Translations under genes and position numbers: made by a program
Shown here: piece after piece, positions 1-7,634 of the stretch
How positions within the stretch are numbered: the first letter of the stretch is position 1
How the letters are laid out: each line of letters begins with the position of its first letter
The notes under the pieces: model-generated
Database searches by the model: none
The model's input: the letters and a program-made list of their open reading frames with translations, nothing else
Told to the model about the DNA's origin: nothing
NCBI GenBank assembly: GCA_036374175.1
Contig: DASUUH010000081.1
Coordinates: 1 to 37,265 of the forward strand
Length of the DNA stretch: 37,265 nt
Direction of reading: 5' to 3'
Origin: JASLBX01 sp036374175
GTDB lineage: Bacteria; Actinomycetota; Actinomycetes; Jiangellales; Jiangellaceae

Positions 1-58
1 ATCACCGGATCTGCCGAGCCGCGAGGAACTTGAGCCCCCTGCCAGCCGGCAGTGCCAC

Positions 59-140
59 TGGGCCGCCCACCAGTCATAGCGACGTAGCTACAGGCATGCA
101 TGCATGTAACTACGTCGCGCCGTCTGCCGAACGTGATCGA
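59..140 (+). repeat. 82-bp hairpin repeat element, copy A
   Basis: This intergenic element starts with TGGGCCGCCCA and ends with CGAACGTGATCGA. The hairpin arms are GCGACGTAGCTAC (79-91) and GTAACTACGTCGC (106-118), with one mismatch, around a GCATGCATGC core. It has the same length, the same ends and the same hairpin centre (between internal positions 40 and 41) as copies at 3665-3746 (inverted) and 36042-36123. It lies just past the 3' end of the tyrosine phosphatase gene on the other strand. Bases 1-58 hold no gene I can identify; a short stem CTGCC/GGCAG at 39-52 could end an upstream transcript. The family is unnamed to me. Confidence 0.7.
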
Positions 141-151
141 ACTACATGGGA

Positions 152-931
152 TCAGGCGAGGAGGCGGCTGCGGAGGGCGTCGGTGTCCGTGTCCGTCCAA
201 CCCTGTCGCTTAAGCCAGCCGAGCGGGCCGCCGTACTCGCGGTCCAGGTAGCCAAGAAATGTCTGCATCGCCTCGGGGCGGGGCAGGTGCTCGTCAACCG
301 AGGTGCCATCGAGGTCGGCGGCGTAGGTCGGCGTGGACCGCAGTCGCGTGAAGACGGCATCCAGCCGCTCACCGGTGGCGACATAGTCGCCGACGATGGC
401 ATCACGGTCGACGTCCGCGACAGACAGCGCCATCGCACAGATGACACCGGTTCGGTCCTTACCGGCGGCGCAGTGGGCAAGCGCAACACCCTCACTTCGA
501 GCCATCGTGCGCAGTGCCCCAAGTACGGAGTCCGGCCGGCGCGAGAGGTACCGCGTGTAGTACAGGCCGGTCTGGTCCCAGACCGCATCGCGCTCCTCGG
601 GAAGAGTCCACGGGAGCGCGGTATCGGCCGCTTCGACGTCCGTCCGCTGTCCGGCCTCGGGGAACAACGAGTGGTGATGGACATTGACGTCGTTCAGCCG
701 ATTGAGCGGACCCGGTCCTTCAGATTCGATCTCGACACCGCTGCGCAGATCGATGACGTCCCGGACGCCCAATTTGCCAACCAGCAGCTCGACATCGTCG
801 TCCGTCAGGTCCTGGAGATTGTCCGAGCGCAACACCCGGCCAAACTTGGTCGAGTCACCCCCACGAGTGGGAAGCCCACCCAGATCACGGGCGTTCACTG
901 CCCCCGCTAAGGGGATCCATCTTTCACTCAC
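152..931 (-). CDS. Tyrosine-protein phosphatase (MptpB-like, Y_phosphatase3 family)
   Basis: The 259-residue protein resembles the atypical bacterial tyrosine/phosphoinositide phosphatases of the MptpB type. The P-loop HCAAGKDRTG is complete, with nucleophile Cys154 and Arg160, and the N-terminal NARDLGGLPTRGG segment is characteristic of the family. No signal peptide is visible, so it is probably cytoplasmic unless secreted by another route, as in mycobacteria. The GTG start at 931 is favoured because TACGGT (939-944 on the reverse strand) lies seven bases upstream, consistent with a leaderless transcript. Its substrate cannot be inferred from the neighbours. The family call is firm; a virulence role is not implied. 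Confidence 0.9.
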   Translation of the reverse strand: MSERWIPLAGAVNARDLGGLPTRGGDSTKFGRVLRSDNLQDLTDDDVELLVGKLGVRDVIDLRSGVEIESEGPGPLNRLNDVNVHHHSLFPEAGQRTDVEAADTALPWTLPEERDAVWDQTGLYYTRYLSRRPDSVLGALRTMARSEGVALAHCAAGKDRTGVICAMALSVADVDRDAIVGDYVATGERLDAVFTRLRSTPTYAADLDGTSVDEHLPRPEAMQTFLGYLDREYGGPLGWLKRQGWTDTDTDALRSRLLA

Positions 932-938
932 TCCACCA

Positions 939-944
939 ACCGTA
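939..944 (-). promoter_or_regulatory. -10 box of a leaderless promoter for the tyrosine phosphatase
   Basis: TACGGT on the reverse strand is followed by seven bases and the GTG start at 931. No strong -35 box is seen. Confidence 0.45.
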
Positions 945-979
945 TGTTGTTGCGGGGTGAAAATGCGTAGCCGGTGAGC

Positions 980-1840
980 TCAGACGCCGGCCGGCCGGTC
1001 CGGGCTCGGGGCCTCACCGGGTTCGCCGGGCTCGCCCGCAACGGCGACTTCCTCTCGCGGGGCGGAGGAATCCAGCGGCGTCATGTCAGCAGTGGTTGCT
1101 GGATCGACCGCACTGCTGCCAGCGGGTGGGCTGACATCATCCGGAACGCCGCTGTCGTCGACGCCGGCAACGCCGCCCGTCGCTCGGCTGCGCCGGGCCA
1201 GGAGCAGGGCCAGCCCAGCGAGCGACGCGACCACGACGGCCGCGATCGCGATGAGGAGTACGGGGGACAGGCCCGAACCACCGGCGTCACGCGCGGTGGC
1301 ATGGATCTCGTTGACTTCGCCCAGCATCGGCGTCCAGGTCACCGTCTGCCCGTCGAGCGTGCCGTTGTGGTCCGTGACCTCGCCAGGGAACGTGATGGAG
1401 ACCGAGACGTCGAAGTCGCCCAGCTCGGATGCCTCCGGTCCCAGTTCGGTCATGTCCATCTCGCCGGTGACCTCGTAGATCCCGGCCTCAGCATCGTGGT
1501 TGATGGAGATGACCTCGTTGTCCAGCTCGGCGATGTCGACATCGTCCAGGAGGTACTCCTGGCCCACGTAAACGTCATCCTCGTACGGGCGAGTTGTCGC
1601 ACCTTCAGGAATGTCGTCGCCGGCATCGATCTCGGCCAGGAACTGCTCTACCGACGAGCCGGTCAGATTCAGCAGCGCACGGTTCACTCCGATGATCATC
1701 GAGCCGTCCGCCTTGTCGCCGTCGAGCGTCAGGTCGATGTCCATCTTGATGCAGCCGGACAGCGTGAGCGCAAGGAGGAGAGCAACGGCCGCGCGAGCGG
1801 CCATGGTGATGCGCCGGTTGCGGCTGCTGGTCGAGTTCAT
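980..1840 (-). CDS. LppM-like lipoprotein with C-terminal membrane segment (DUF3153)
   Basis: The product is 286 residues from ATG 1840. An N-terminal positive stretch and hydrophobic core end in the lipobox LTLSGC, giving Cys30 as the lipidated residue. A beta-rich extracytoplasmic domain begins KMDIDLTLDGD and resembles the mycobacterial LppM domain. A transmembrane helix follows (about residues 209-232, GLSPVLLIAIAAVVV), then a low-complexity acidic/proline tail in the cytoplasm. An upstream in-frame start at 1954 would add 38 residues that look unlike a signal peptide, so 1840 is preferred; ATG 1804 also keeps the lipobox. It is divergent from the gene at 1930. The role in the envelope is unknown. 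Confidence 0.75.
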   Translation of the reverse strand: MNSTSSRNRRITMAARAAVALLLALTLSGCIKMDIDLTLDGDKADGSMIIGVNRALLNLTGSSVEQFLAEIDAGDDIPEGATTRPYEDDVYVGQEYLLDDVDIAELDNEVISINHDAEAGIYEVTGEMDMTELGPEASELGDFDVSVSITFPGEVTDHNGTLDGQTVTWTPMLGEVNEIHATARDAGGSGLSPVLLIAIAAVVVASLAGLALLLARRSRATGGVAGVDDSGVPDDVSPPAGSSAVDPATTADMTPLDSSAPREEVAVAGEPGEPGEAPSPDRPAGV

Positions 1841-1917
1841 AGCGGACCAGCCTGCCATTGCCCACCTTGTGGCGGAATGGATCGCCTGGTCTCGGATTGG
1901 TGTCAGTTTCGCGGCGG

Positions 1918-1923
1918 TACGGT
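1918..1923 (+). promoter_or_regulatory. -10 box of a leaderless promoter (TACGGT)
   Basis: TACGGT is followed by six bases and the GTG start at 1930, the spacing expected for a leaderless actinobacterial transcript. This supports 1930 over the in-frame ATG at 1858. Confidence 0.5.
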
Positions 1924-1929
1924 GAGCGT

Positions 1930-2331
1930 GTGTCCGAGGCGAACCAACAACCAACCGAACAGGAGATCCGCCAGTACCTCAGTCAACTGCGCGGAACTCC
2001 TGCCGAGCAGGTCTTGTCCGAGATCTTGTACGGGTTGCTCAACGCCGCCCAGGCAAAGCTGGGCCGCCGCGACGGCCGCTTGATGATCGACCTGTCCGGC
2101 CTGGTCCTGGAGCACGCTCGCCGTTACTTAGAGAACGATCAGGTCAGCCAACTCGACCAGTTGCTGGCTCAGTTGCGGATCGGCCAAGTGCAGGCCGAGA
2201 GGGACGTCGCGGCCAAGGGCGAACCCGAACCTAACGACCTGCCAGAGGTACCCACGCCGCCGGCCGCTACCCAGCCGGCCGCTCCGCAGCAGCCCGCGTC
2301 AAAGCTCTGGGTGCCTGGGCAAAGCATGTGA
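1930..2331 (+). CDS. Conserved hypothetical protein, helical, Pro/Ala-rich tail
   Basis: The product is 133 residues and I do not recognise a named family. The first ~95 residues are predicted mostly helical (IRQYLSQLRGTPAEQV, LLNAAQAKLGRRDGR, YLENDQVSQLDQLLAQLRIGQVQAE), suggesting a small helical bundle. A disordered Pro/Ala/Gln tail follows (about residues 100-133) and ends in LWVPGQSM. There is no signal peptide or membrane segment. GTG 1930 is chosen over ATG 1858 because of the TACGGT box just upstream. It is transcribed away from the LppM-like gene. Confidence 0.7.
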   Translation: MSEANQQPTEQEIRQYLSQLRGTPAEQVLSEILYGLLNAAQAKLGRRDGRLMIDLSGLVLEHARRYLENDQVSQLDQLLAQLRIGQVQAERDVAAKGEPEPNDLPEVPTPPAATQPAAPQQPASKLWVPGQSM

Positions 2332-2535
2332 CCTTGTCCTCAAGGCACGCCGACGGTTGAGCGAGGCGCGGACATCGATTTAGTACGATTCGCGGTGTCG
2401 ACGACCGATTCCCTGTGATTCACACAGCGCGCCATCTTGGGCTCGATGCAACCTAACTGGCACCATGGGCGTCTGCTCGGTCGGAAGGGTGGCGCGGAGG
2501 GCGCCGATCCGCAGAGTTAGGAAAGGGCGCTTCGC
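2332..2535. other. Intergenic region upstream of the L,D-transpeptidase
   Basis: About 200 bases with no credible gene. A possible promoter is TTGAGC (2357-2362) with TAGTAC (2381-2386), 18 bases apart. An RBS, GAAAGGG (2521-2527), precedes GTG 2536. No repeat or strong hairpin was seen. Confidence 0.4.
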
Positions 2536-3654
2536 GTGACACGAAGCAGGTCGATCGCCGTCGTATTGGCGGCCATCATTACAGCGATAGCGGTCGCGAG
2601 CGGGGTCGCGTTCGGGGTCAGCCAGCTGACCGGCAACGACGACGCCCCGGACGTCGCGGTACCAGATGCGGCACCGACATCCGAGGCGCCGGCGCCGGTC
2701 GTAACGCCGACTCCTACTGAGACACCGACTCCAACTGAGACGCCGACTCCGACCCCGACGTCCACGGCGATGTTCAAGCTCGGCGACACCGGCGACGGGG
2801 TGCGCGAACTCCAGGCGCGGCTCAAGCAGATCGCCTGGTACGAGCCGAAGATCACCGGTGAGTTCGACGACGTCACATTTCAGTCCGTCGAGGGCTTCCA
2901 GGCCAAGCGCGGTATCGAGGTCACCGGCGAGGTCGACGAGGAAACCTGGGACCGCCTGGTCACCATGACCCGCGAACCCACCGACGACGAACTGCACAAC
3001 AGGGTCGTCGCCGGCCCGACCATCATCGGACCAGATGATTCCGGCGACCGGGTACGCGAACTCCAGGCCCGGCTCAAGCAGATCGGCTGGTTCGAAGAGG
3101 ACATCACCGGCAACTACGGCCCAGTCACCAAGGAGGCTGTCGCGGGTTTCCAGACCAAGCGCGGCATCCCCTCGACCGGTGAAGTCGACCAGAAGACCTG
3201 GGATCTGCTCGTCGGCATGACCCGTACTCCCACGGACGACGAGCTGCATAACCGCAAGCCAGCAGGCAGCAGCGACGGCAGTCTGCCGCAACAGTGCCAG
3301 ACGGGCCGGGTGATGTGCATCGACAAGACCGGCCTGAATCTGCGCTGGGTCATAGACGGCCAGATCAAGATGACGTTCGACGCCCGGTTCGGCTCCGAGC
3401 TGACGCCGACTCGCGAGGGAATGTTCAGCGTGTACTGGAAGTCGGAGGACCACGTGTCGTCGCTGTACGACACACCGATGCCGTACGCGATGTTCTTCGA
3501 CGGTGGTCAGGCGGTGCACTACTCCCCTGACTTCGCGGCGAACGGCTACAACGGCGCGTCTCACGGCTGCGTCAACATCCGCGACAAGGCCGGCATCGCG
3601 GCCCTGTTCGACCAGGTCAGGGTCGGCGACAAGGTGTACGTCTACCGCTCCTGA
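2536..3654 (+). CDS. L,D-transpeptidase with two peptidoglycan-binding domains
   Basis: The product is 372 residues and forms 3-3 peptidoglycan cross-links outside the membrane. In order: an N-terminal signal anchor (SIAVVLAAIITAIAVASGV); a Thr-Pro-Glu repeat linker (about 57-77) encoded by near-repeats of ACGCCGACTCC; two tandem PG_binding_1 repeats (about 80-150 and 162-230), each with VRELQARLKQI, KRGI and TDDELHNR; and a YkuD catalytic domain with SHGCVNI, His343 and catalytic Cys345. GTG 2536 has the RBS GAAAGGG nine bases upstream. The domain layout suggests a wall-anchored enzyme. The gene is complete and ends just before hairpin element C. Confidence 0.92.
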   Translation: MTRSRSIAVVLAAIITAIAVASGVAFGVSQLTGNDDAPDVAVPDAAPTSEAPAPVVTPTPTETPTPTETPTPTPTSTAMFKLGDTGDGVRELQARLKQIAWYEPKITGEFDDVTFQSVEGFQAKRGIEVTGEVDEETWDRLVTMTREPTDDELHNRVVAGPTIIGPDDSGDRVRELQARLKQIGWFEEDITGNYGPVTKEAVAGFQTKRGIPSTGEVDQKTWDLLVGMTRTPTDDELHNRKPAGSSDGSLPQQCQTGRVMCIDKTGLNLRWVIDGQIKMTFDARFGSELTPTREGMFSVYWKSEDHVSSLYDTPMPYAMFFDGGQAVHYSPDFAANGYNGASHGCVNIRDKAGIAALFDQVRVGDKVYVYRS

Positions 3655-3664
3655 CCGCTTCCGG

Positions 3665-3746
3665 TCGATCACGTTCAGCATGGCTGTTCGTGCCGTACCA
3701 CCCCCGTGCGGGTGGTACGGCACCGAGACGCCTACTGGGCGGCCCA
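3665..3746 (-). repeat. 82-bp hairpin repeat element, copy C (inverted)
   Basis: Read on the reverse strand it starts TGGGCCGCCCA and ends TGAACGTGATCGA, exactly 82 bases, like copies A and B. The hairpin is a perfect 14-bp stem, GTGCCGTACCACCC (3690-3703) with its complement at 3710-3723, and a 6-base loop. This stem is unrelated in sequence to those of A and B, yet its centre falls at the same internal position. It sits between the transpeptidase stop and the sigma factor start and could also act as a terminator. Confidence 0.75.
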
Positions 3747-3801
3747 GCAGATTCCATCAGCAACCGGAACCCGGTCGAGCCGTGCGGTGTATGAAAGGCA
3801 G

Positions 3802-4398
3802 ATGGACGGACCGGAGGGGCCGCCGACGGACAGCACGGACGTTACCGACCAGGTCGCCGTAGATCGTGTGCGCGCCGGCGACCGGGATGCGTACGCCATC
3901 CTCGTGCGCAGGCACGCAGCTGCCGCTCACCGGGCCGCATTCATCTTCGGAGCTGGACCCGACGCCGAGGATGTGGTGCAAGTGGCCTTCGTCAAGGCGT
4001 ACGAAGCACTACCCCGGTGCCGCGACGGCGCTGCATTCCGGCCGTGGTTCCTGCGAATCGTCATCAACGAAGCCAAGAATGCGAAGCGGGCGGCACGTCG
4101 TCGTTGGTCGGCCACCGAGCGCCTCGCCGCGCTCGACGTCCGCCTCGATGGCCCTGACCCAGCCGGATCAACACTGTCGCGAGAGCGGCGCGCCGAGCTG
4201 CTGGCCGCCCTACGCCGGCTGCCGGTGCCGCAGCAGCAGGTGATCGCCTGCCGGTTCTTCCTCGAACTCGACGAGCGGGAGACCGCCACTGCGCTCGGGC
4301 TGCCGGCCGGCACGGTGAAGTCCCGCTTGTACCGCGCCCTCCGCCGACTTGAGTGCGAGCTCTCCTCTGATGTGGAGGTGGCCGAGCGTGAACACTGA
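3802..4398 (+). CDS. ECF-type RNA polymerase sigma factor
   Basis: The 198-residue protein has sigma region 2 (about residues 28-90: AYAILVRRHAAAAHRAAFIF, DAEDVVQVAFVKAYEAL, FRPWFLRIVINEAKN) and region 4 (about 130-185, with LDERETATALGLPAGTVKSRLYRALRRL as the -35-binding helix-turn-helix). ATG 3802 is preferred because GAAAGG precedes it closely. The in-frame start at 3706 would lie inside hairpin element C. The 3' end overlaps the next gene by 11 bases, the usual sigma/anti-sigma coupling. Target promoters are unknown. Confidence 0.88.
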   Translation: MDGPEGPPTDSTDVTDQVAVDRVRAGDRDAYAILVRRHAAAAHRAAFIFGAGPDAEDVVQVAFVKAYEALPRCRDGAAFRPWFLRIVINEAKNAKRAARRRWSATERLAALDVRLDGPDPAGSTLSRERRAELLAALRRLPVPQQQVIACRFFLELDERETATALGLPAGTVKSRLYRALRRLECELSSDVEVAEREH

Positions 4399-5110
4399 AC
4401 GGCTCCTCGACGAGCTTCGCGGCCTGGGCCGATCCGTTCAGAGCCCACCTGTGGACACCGAGGCACTCACGGCCCGCACCATGGCCGCACTGGATTCGCC
4501 AGTGCAGGCTGCAGCAACCCCTCGGCCACGCATTGCTCGCCGCCGCTGGCGTGCCTTCGCCGGTGCGGTAGCCGCTGTGATGATCGTGCTCGCCCTGACG
4601 CCACCGGTCCGCGCCGCAGTCGTGGACTGGTTCGGCGTCGTCATCACCTCGGGGCCGGCTGTGGAGAACCAGCCGGTGCCACCAGCCGAATCATCGCTCT
4701 CCATGGTGGAGGCGCGAAAGCTCGTCAACTTCGAACCGATCCAACCATGGACGCTGGGGCCGCCCGACGGGGTCGAGGTGTCTCCCGACGGCATGGTGCT
4801 GTCGATGACCTGGTCCGCGGCCGGCGGCGGTGTGACGCGCATGGACCAGTTCATCGGTGTAGCGCCGACGTATCTCAAGGAATTCCTTTACGCCGCCGAG
4901 CAGATCGACCTCGGCAGTACGACGGCCCTGTGGTTCGACGGGCCGCACCAGGTCACCCGGATCGACGAAGCCGGCCGCGAGCAGGTTGAGACGGCAAGAT
5001 CGGCAGGCCCCACACTGATCGTCCCCATCGGAGACCTGACCATCCGGATCGAAGGGCTGGATCGGGATCGAGCCGTCGAGGTGGCCCGCTCGATCACCGG
5101 AACCGATTAG
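4388..5110 (+). CDS. Putative membrane-anchored anti-sigma factor
   Basis: This 240-residue protein starts at GTG 4388, inside the 3' end of the sigma gene, so translation is probably coupled. It has a cytoplasmic N-terminus (NTERLLDELRGLGRSVQ), one membrane helix (about 56-76, AFAGAVAAVMIVLALTPPV) and an extracytoplasmic domain. No HxxxCxxC zinc motif is present, so it is not a ZAS-type anti-sigma factor. The role is inferred from position and topology; the external domain matches nothing I can name. A signal in the envelope may be sensed there. Confidence 0.65.
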   Translation: MNTERLLDELRGLGRSVQSPPVDTEALTARTMAALDSPVQAAATPRPRIARRRWRAFAGAVAAVMIVLALTPPVRAAVVDWFGVVITSGPAVENQPVPPAESSLSMVEARKLVNFEPIQPWTLGPPDGVEVSPDGMVLSMTWSAAGGGVTRMDQFIGVAPTYLKEFLYAAEQIDLGSTTALWFDGPHQVTRIDEAGREQVETARSAGPTLIVPIGDLTIRIEGLDRDRAVEVARSITGTD

Positions 5111-5160
5111 CGCCCTGCGGTGTAGCTAGGGTGTCCCGCTGATCCACGAGGGAGCCTTCC

Positions 5161-5952
5161 ATGCGCATCCGCCTGGTGCCCGCAGCATTGGCCGCCGCCA
5201 CGATCGCACTCTTCTGCGCTGGCCATGCCGCTGCCGGCGGCCCCACCAGCGTCATTGTCGTCAACCCGGTGACCGGCGAGGCCGGTGCTCTGTATTACGA
5301 CGACCCCGACTACCAATTGCTCCAAGAAGCGCTCGAGCCATGGCCGGACGGATGGGTCGAGCAGCCGGGGCAACTGTCTGCGGGCCCCGGTACGGCTGCG
5401 CTCAACATCACCTGGCTGATCCACGACGTGTCGGTATGGCGGGTTGACCACATCCGCCTTGATCTCAAGTACGTCTGGGTCCAGACGAACCTGGCGACGG
5501 ACGGCACCGTTCCCTACGACGGTGGCGGTCAGTCATGGCACGTCGCCGCCGATGCGCAAGCGGTAGTCGACGTGCTCGACCGGCTGGGCGTGCTGCCCGA
5601 CGAGTGGAAGCAAAGCTCCGGCTCAGACATCAACAGGATTGGCGCGGACGAACTGCTGAGCACTGGCCCGGCCGCCGAGCGCAAGGCGCAGCCAGTCGAG
5701 CCGAACGCCGTGCCGGATTGGCAGTGGATTGCCGCGGCGGCAGCCGGTGGCATCGCATTTGGTGCCGTCGGACGCCCAGTCCTGATGGCCATCCTGCGCC
5801 GCCGCGAAACCGGTCCCCGGCAACAGCTTGTCGACGTGACACCGCTGGAGCGCAGCGAGCCAGACTCAGGGCAGGCGGATCCGGACCCGGCGAAAGCCGC
5901 GTCCCTTGTTCTCGACCTTGGCGACCTCTATCCGGCCGATTTGCCGCGTTGA
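5161..5952 (+). CDS. Exported or membrane-anchored protein of unknown function
   Basis: The product is 263 residues with a signal peptide (VPAALAAATIALFCAGHAAA, cleavage near residue 25), an external domain of about 150 residues (TSVIVVNPVTGEAGALYYDD and onward), a C-terminal membrane helix (about 183-203, WIAAAAAGGIAFGAV) and a charged cytoplasmic tail. A good RBS, GAGGGAG (5148-5154), precedes ATG 5161. It follows the sigma/anti-sigma pair by 50 bases and may be part of that regulon. The last 87 bases overlap the 3' end of the convergent AlaX gene. I do not recognise the family. Confidence 0.7.
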   Translation: MRIRLVPAALAAATIALFCAGHAAAGGPTSVIVVNPVTGEAGALYYDDPDYQLLQEALEPWPDGWVEQPGQLSAGPGTAALNITWLIHDVSVWRVDHIRLDLKYVWVQTNLATDGTVPYDGGGQSWHVAADAQAVVDVLDRLGVLPDEWKQSSGSDINRIGADELLSTGPAAERKAQPVEPNAVPDWQWIAAAAAGGIAFGAVGRPVLMAILRRRETGPRQQLVDVTPLERSEPDSGQADPDPAKAASLVLDLGDLYPADLPR

Positions 5953-6630
5953 GGCCACGTGGGTGCCGCCGTCGGCTTGTAGATCCAAGCCCGTAACGTC
6001 GACGAGCCGAACTACCTCCAGCTCAGGAGGCAAAAGGTCGGTGGCGGTCTTGATGATCGGGCCGAGTGCGTAAGCCTGCTCCCGTGGCAACACCTTGATC
6101 TCTATCGCCCGATCGGCTTGGACTTCGGCGTTGAGCGCCTCGGTCAGCTTGTCCTTGAAGCCGGGCGGCACCTCGGGGAAGTCGAAGTCGAGGCGTGCCT
6201 CGCCGGGCTCCATGTTGCCGCCGGTGACCGGCACACCGTAGTCGCGGAACATGACGCCGCACAGGACGTGCAGGCCCGAGTGGGTGCGCATCAGCACCGT
6301 TCGGCGAACGTCATCGATGGCGCCGCGAACCTGAGTACCGGCCGGGGGCAGCGGATCGGCTGGGTCAGGGATCAACCACAGGTCGTCTTTCGGACGGGCG
6401 CCGACAATATGGGTCTGCACACCGCCCCACAGCAATACCCCGTGATCTGGCGGCTGCCCGCCGCCGCCGGGGTAGAACGCAGATTGGTCCAGGACGATGC
6501 CCTGTTCCGGATCGCTTTCCAGGACCGTGCACGACCAGGTGCGAAGGGTCTGGTCGTCGAGCTCGAGCCGGTGAGTCCGGCCATGGTAATCGTGCCGCAC
6601 GAGCACCAACTTATGGGTGGGCGGTGACAA
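5866..6630 (-). CDS. Alanyl-tRNA editing protein (AlaX/SAD-domain family)
   Basis: The product is 254 residues. It has the AlaX-type N-terminal barrel (THRLELDDQTLRTWSCTV, SAFYPGGGGQPPDHG) and the editing domain with HSGLH (His117, His121). The second zinc motif reads QADGGTHVAST, with Asp220 where many homologues have Cys, then His224. It is expected to hydrolyse Ser- or Gly-mischarged tRNA-Ala in the cytoplasm. The TTG start at 6630 abuts the stop of the DUF2516 gene (6631); the true start may be a few codons downstream. The conserved tail VENKGRGFRRVRI confirms that the gene really runs into the overlap with the gene at 5161-5952. Confidence 0.88.
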   Translation of the reverse strand: MSPPTHKLVLVRHDYHGRTHRLELDDQTLRTWSCTVLESDPEQGIVLDQSAFYPGGGGQPPDHGVLLWGGVQTHIVGARPKDDLWLIPDPADPLPPAGTQVRGAIDDVRRTVLMRTHSGLHVLCGVMFRDYGVPVTGGNMEPGEARLDFDFPEVPPGFKDKLTEALNAEVQADRAIEIKVLPREQAYALGPIIKTATDLLPPELEVVRLVDVTGLDLQADGGTHVASTRQIGRIEVAKVENKGRGFRRVRIRLP

Positions 6631-6951
6631 TTACCAGGGCCCGTACGGCCCCTCGCTTGGACCTGGCCGGCCGCGGTACTGCTTGACCGCAGGACGGACA
6701 TCTACGAGGTAGACCGTTGCCGCAACGACCGCTGCAAGTCCGAAGATGTTGAGCGGACCGGCCACCAACAAGACCGCCGTGGCAACGCCCAGGATGCCGA
6801 GCCAGAGATTCTTGGTTCGTTTGCCGGCATAAGGAAAGGCGTCGCTGGGAACCCGGACTGCGTCGATCAACGCGAACGCCGCAAGCCCGAGCGCCCCCAC
6901 GAACAACGCGAGGCCCACTAAGCCCTGAAACTGTCCAAACAGATCCGGCAC
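6631..6951 (-). CDS. DUF2516 family membrane protein
   Basis: The product is 106 residues with about three hydrophobic helices (LVGLALFVGALGLAAFALIDA; LWLGILGVATAVLLVAGPLNI; LAAVVAATVYLVDV) and a proline/glycine tail. The motif AFPYAGKRTKNLWL is typical of the actinobacterial DUF2516 family, whose genes commonly follow hbhA. GTG 6951 lies six bases after a TAGTCT box (6958-6963, reverse strand), so it probably has its own leaderless promoter behind the hbhA terminator. Function is unknown. Confidence 0.82.
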   Translation of the reverse strand: MPDLFGQFQGLVGLALFVGALGLAAFALIDAVRVPSDAFPYAGKRTKNLWLGILGVATAVLLVAGPLNIFGLAAVVAATVYLVDVRPAVKQYRGRPGPSEGPYGPW

Positions 6952-6957
6952 AGTTCG

Positions 6958-6963
6958 AGACTA
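6958..6963 (-). promoter_or_regulatory. -10 box (TAGTCT) for the DUF2516 gene
   Basis: TAGTCT on the reverse strand is followed by six bases and GTG 6951, fitting a leaderless start downstream of the hairpin at 6987-7026. Confidence 0.45.
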
Positions 6964-6986
6964 CGCGATCGCGGCCCGGTGGTGAC

Positions 6987-7026
6987 AACGAGGCCCGGAC
7001 GACAGGACGTCGCTCCGGGCCTCGTT
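6987..7026 (-). terminator. Hairpin terminator downstream of the HBHA-like gene
   Basis: A perfect 13-bp stem, AACGAGGCCCGGA (6987-6999) with its complement at 7014-7026, is extended by CGAC/GTCG inside the loop. It lies 18 bases past the HBHA-like stop. No U-tract follows, as is usual in GC-rich actinobacteria. Confidence 0.7.
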
Positions 7027-7044
7027 GGTGACGGTCGGGTCGGA

Positions 7045-7629
7045 TCAGGAGGAGGCGGGCTTACGCGTCTGCGCGCCAGCCGACTTCTTCGCCGCCGGCT
7101 TGGTCGCTGGCTTCGGTGCCGGCTTCGCGCCGGCCTCGGCAATGTCCTCCGCAACCTTGTCGGCCACGTCGGCTGCCTTCTCTGCCGTGCCGGCAACCTT
7201 GGCGGTGACCGCCTCGATCTCGTCGGCGTGGTCGCGGCGGAACCGGGCCACGGCACCTTCGCCCCGGACGGCCAGCTCGCCGTAGTACTTCTGCGCCTTT
7301 GTCTGCAGGTCGGTCAGCACCGACGGCAGTTCGGAGCGAAGCTTCTGCACGTCGGCCGGCACCTCAGCGCGAAGTTTGTCGAGCTCGCCGGGGAGCTGGA
7401 AGCGCAGCTTCTGCAGATCGGCGGGTAGCTCGGCGCGGAGCTTGTCCAGCTCGGCGGACAGATCACCGAACCGGTCGGCAATCCGGGTACGGGCGGTGGT
7501 CGCAGCGTTCTCGGCGCGTTCAGCAAGCATCGGCAGCCGAGCAGGCACCTCTCGTAGCGCGGCGACGGCAAGCTCGGCAACACCGACGACCGCGTACAGC
7601 GGCTTTCGGTCTGTGGTGGTCTTCGACAT
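7045..7629 (-). CDS. Heparin-binding haemagglutinin (HBHA)-like protein
   Basis: The product is 194 residues. The N-terminus (PLYAVVGVAELAVAALREVPARL) matches the HBHA family. A long coiled coil carries repeated units of the form LDKLRAELPADLQKLR (about residues 60-105), and the C-terminus is rich in Lys, Ala and Pro, as in the heparin-binding tail. ATG 7629 is chosen because AAGGA sits eight bases upstream; an in-frame ATG at 7638 overlaps the regulator's stop codon (ATGA) and is also possible. The order HTH, hbhA, DUF2516 is as in mycobacteria. It is a surface or cell-morphology protein; adhesin activity here is not implied. Confidence 0.82.
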   Translation of the reverse strand: MSKTTTDRKPLYAVVGVAELAVAALREVPARLPMLAERAENAATTARTRIADRFGDLSAELDKLRAELPADLQKLRFQLPGELDKLRAEVPADVQKLRSELPSVLTDLQTKAQKYYGELAVRGEGAVARFRRDHADEIEAVTAKVAGTAEKAADVADKVAEDIAEAGAKPAPKPATKPAAKKSAGAQTRKPASS

Positions 7630-7634
7630 GGGAA

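Noticed and set aside
146..910. Long forward frame opposite the tyrosine phosphatase
   Set aside because: The reverse-strand frame carries the HCAAGKDRTG motif; the forward frame is its shadow in GC-rich DNA.
974..2083. 369-codon forward frame over the LppM-like gene
   Set aside because: No recognisable domain, and it covers a gene with a clear lipobox and membrane helix on the other strand.
2701..2763. Repeats of ACGCCGACTCC as a CRISPR or minisatellite
   Set aside because: They are short, lack spacers, stay in frame and encode the Thr-Pro-Glu linker of the transpeptidase.
2380..3723. 447-codon reverse frame across the L,D-transpeptidase
   Set aside because: The forward frame holds the YkuD and PG-binding motifs; the reverse frame has repetitive Arg/Asp/Val-rich shadow composition.
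3690..3723. Simple rho-independent terminator only
   Set aside because: A terminator role is possible, but the conserved ends and fixed 82-base length shared with two other copies show that it is part of a larger element.
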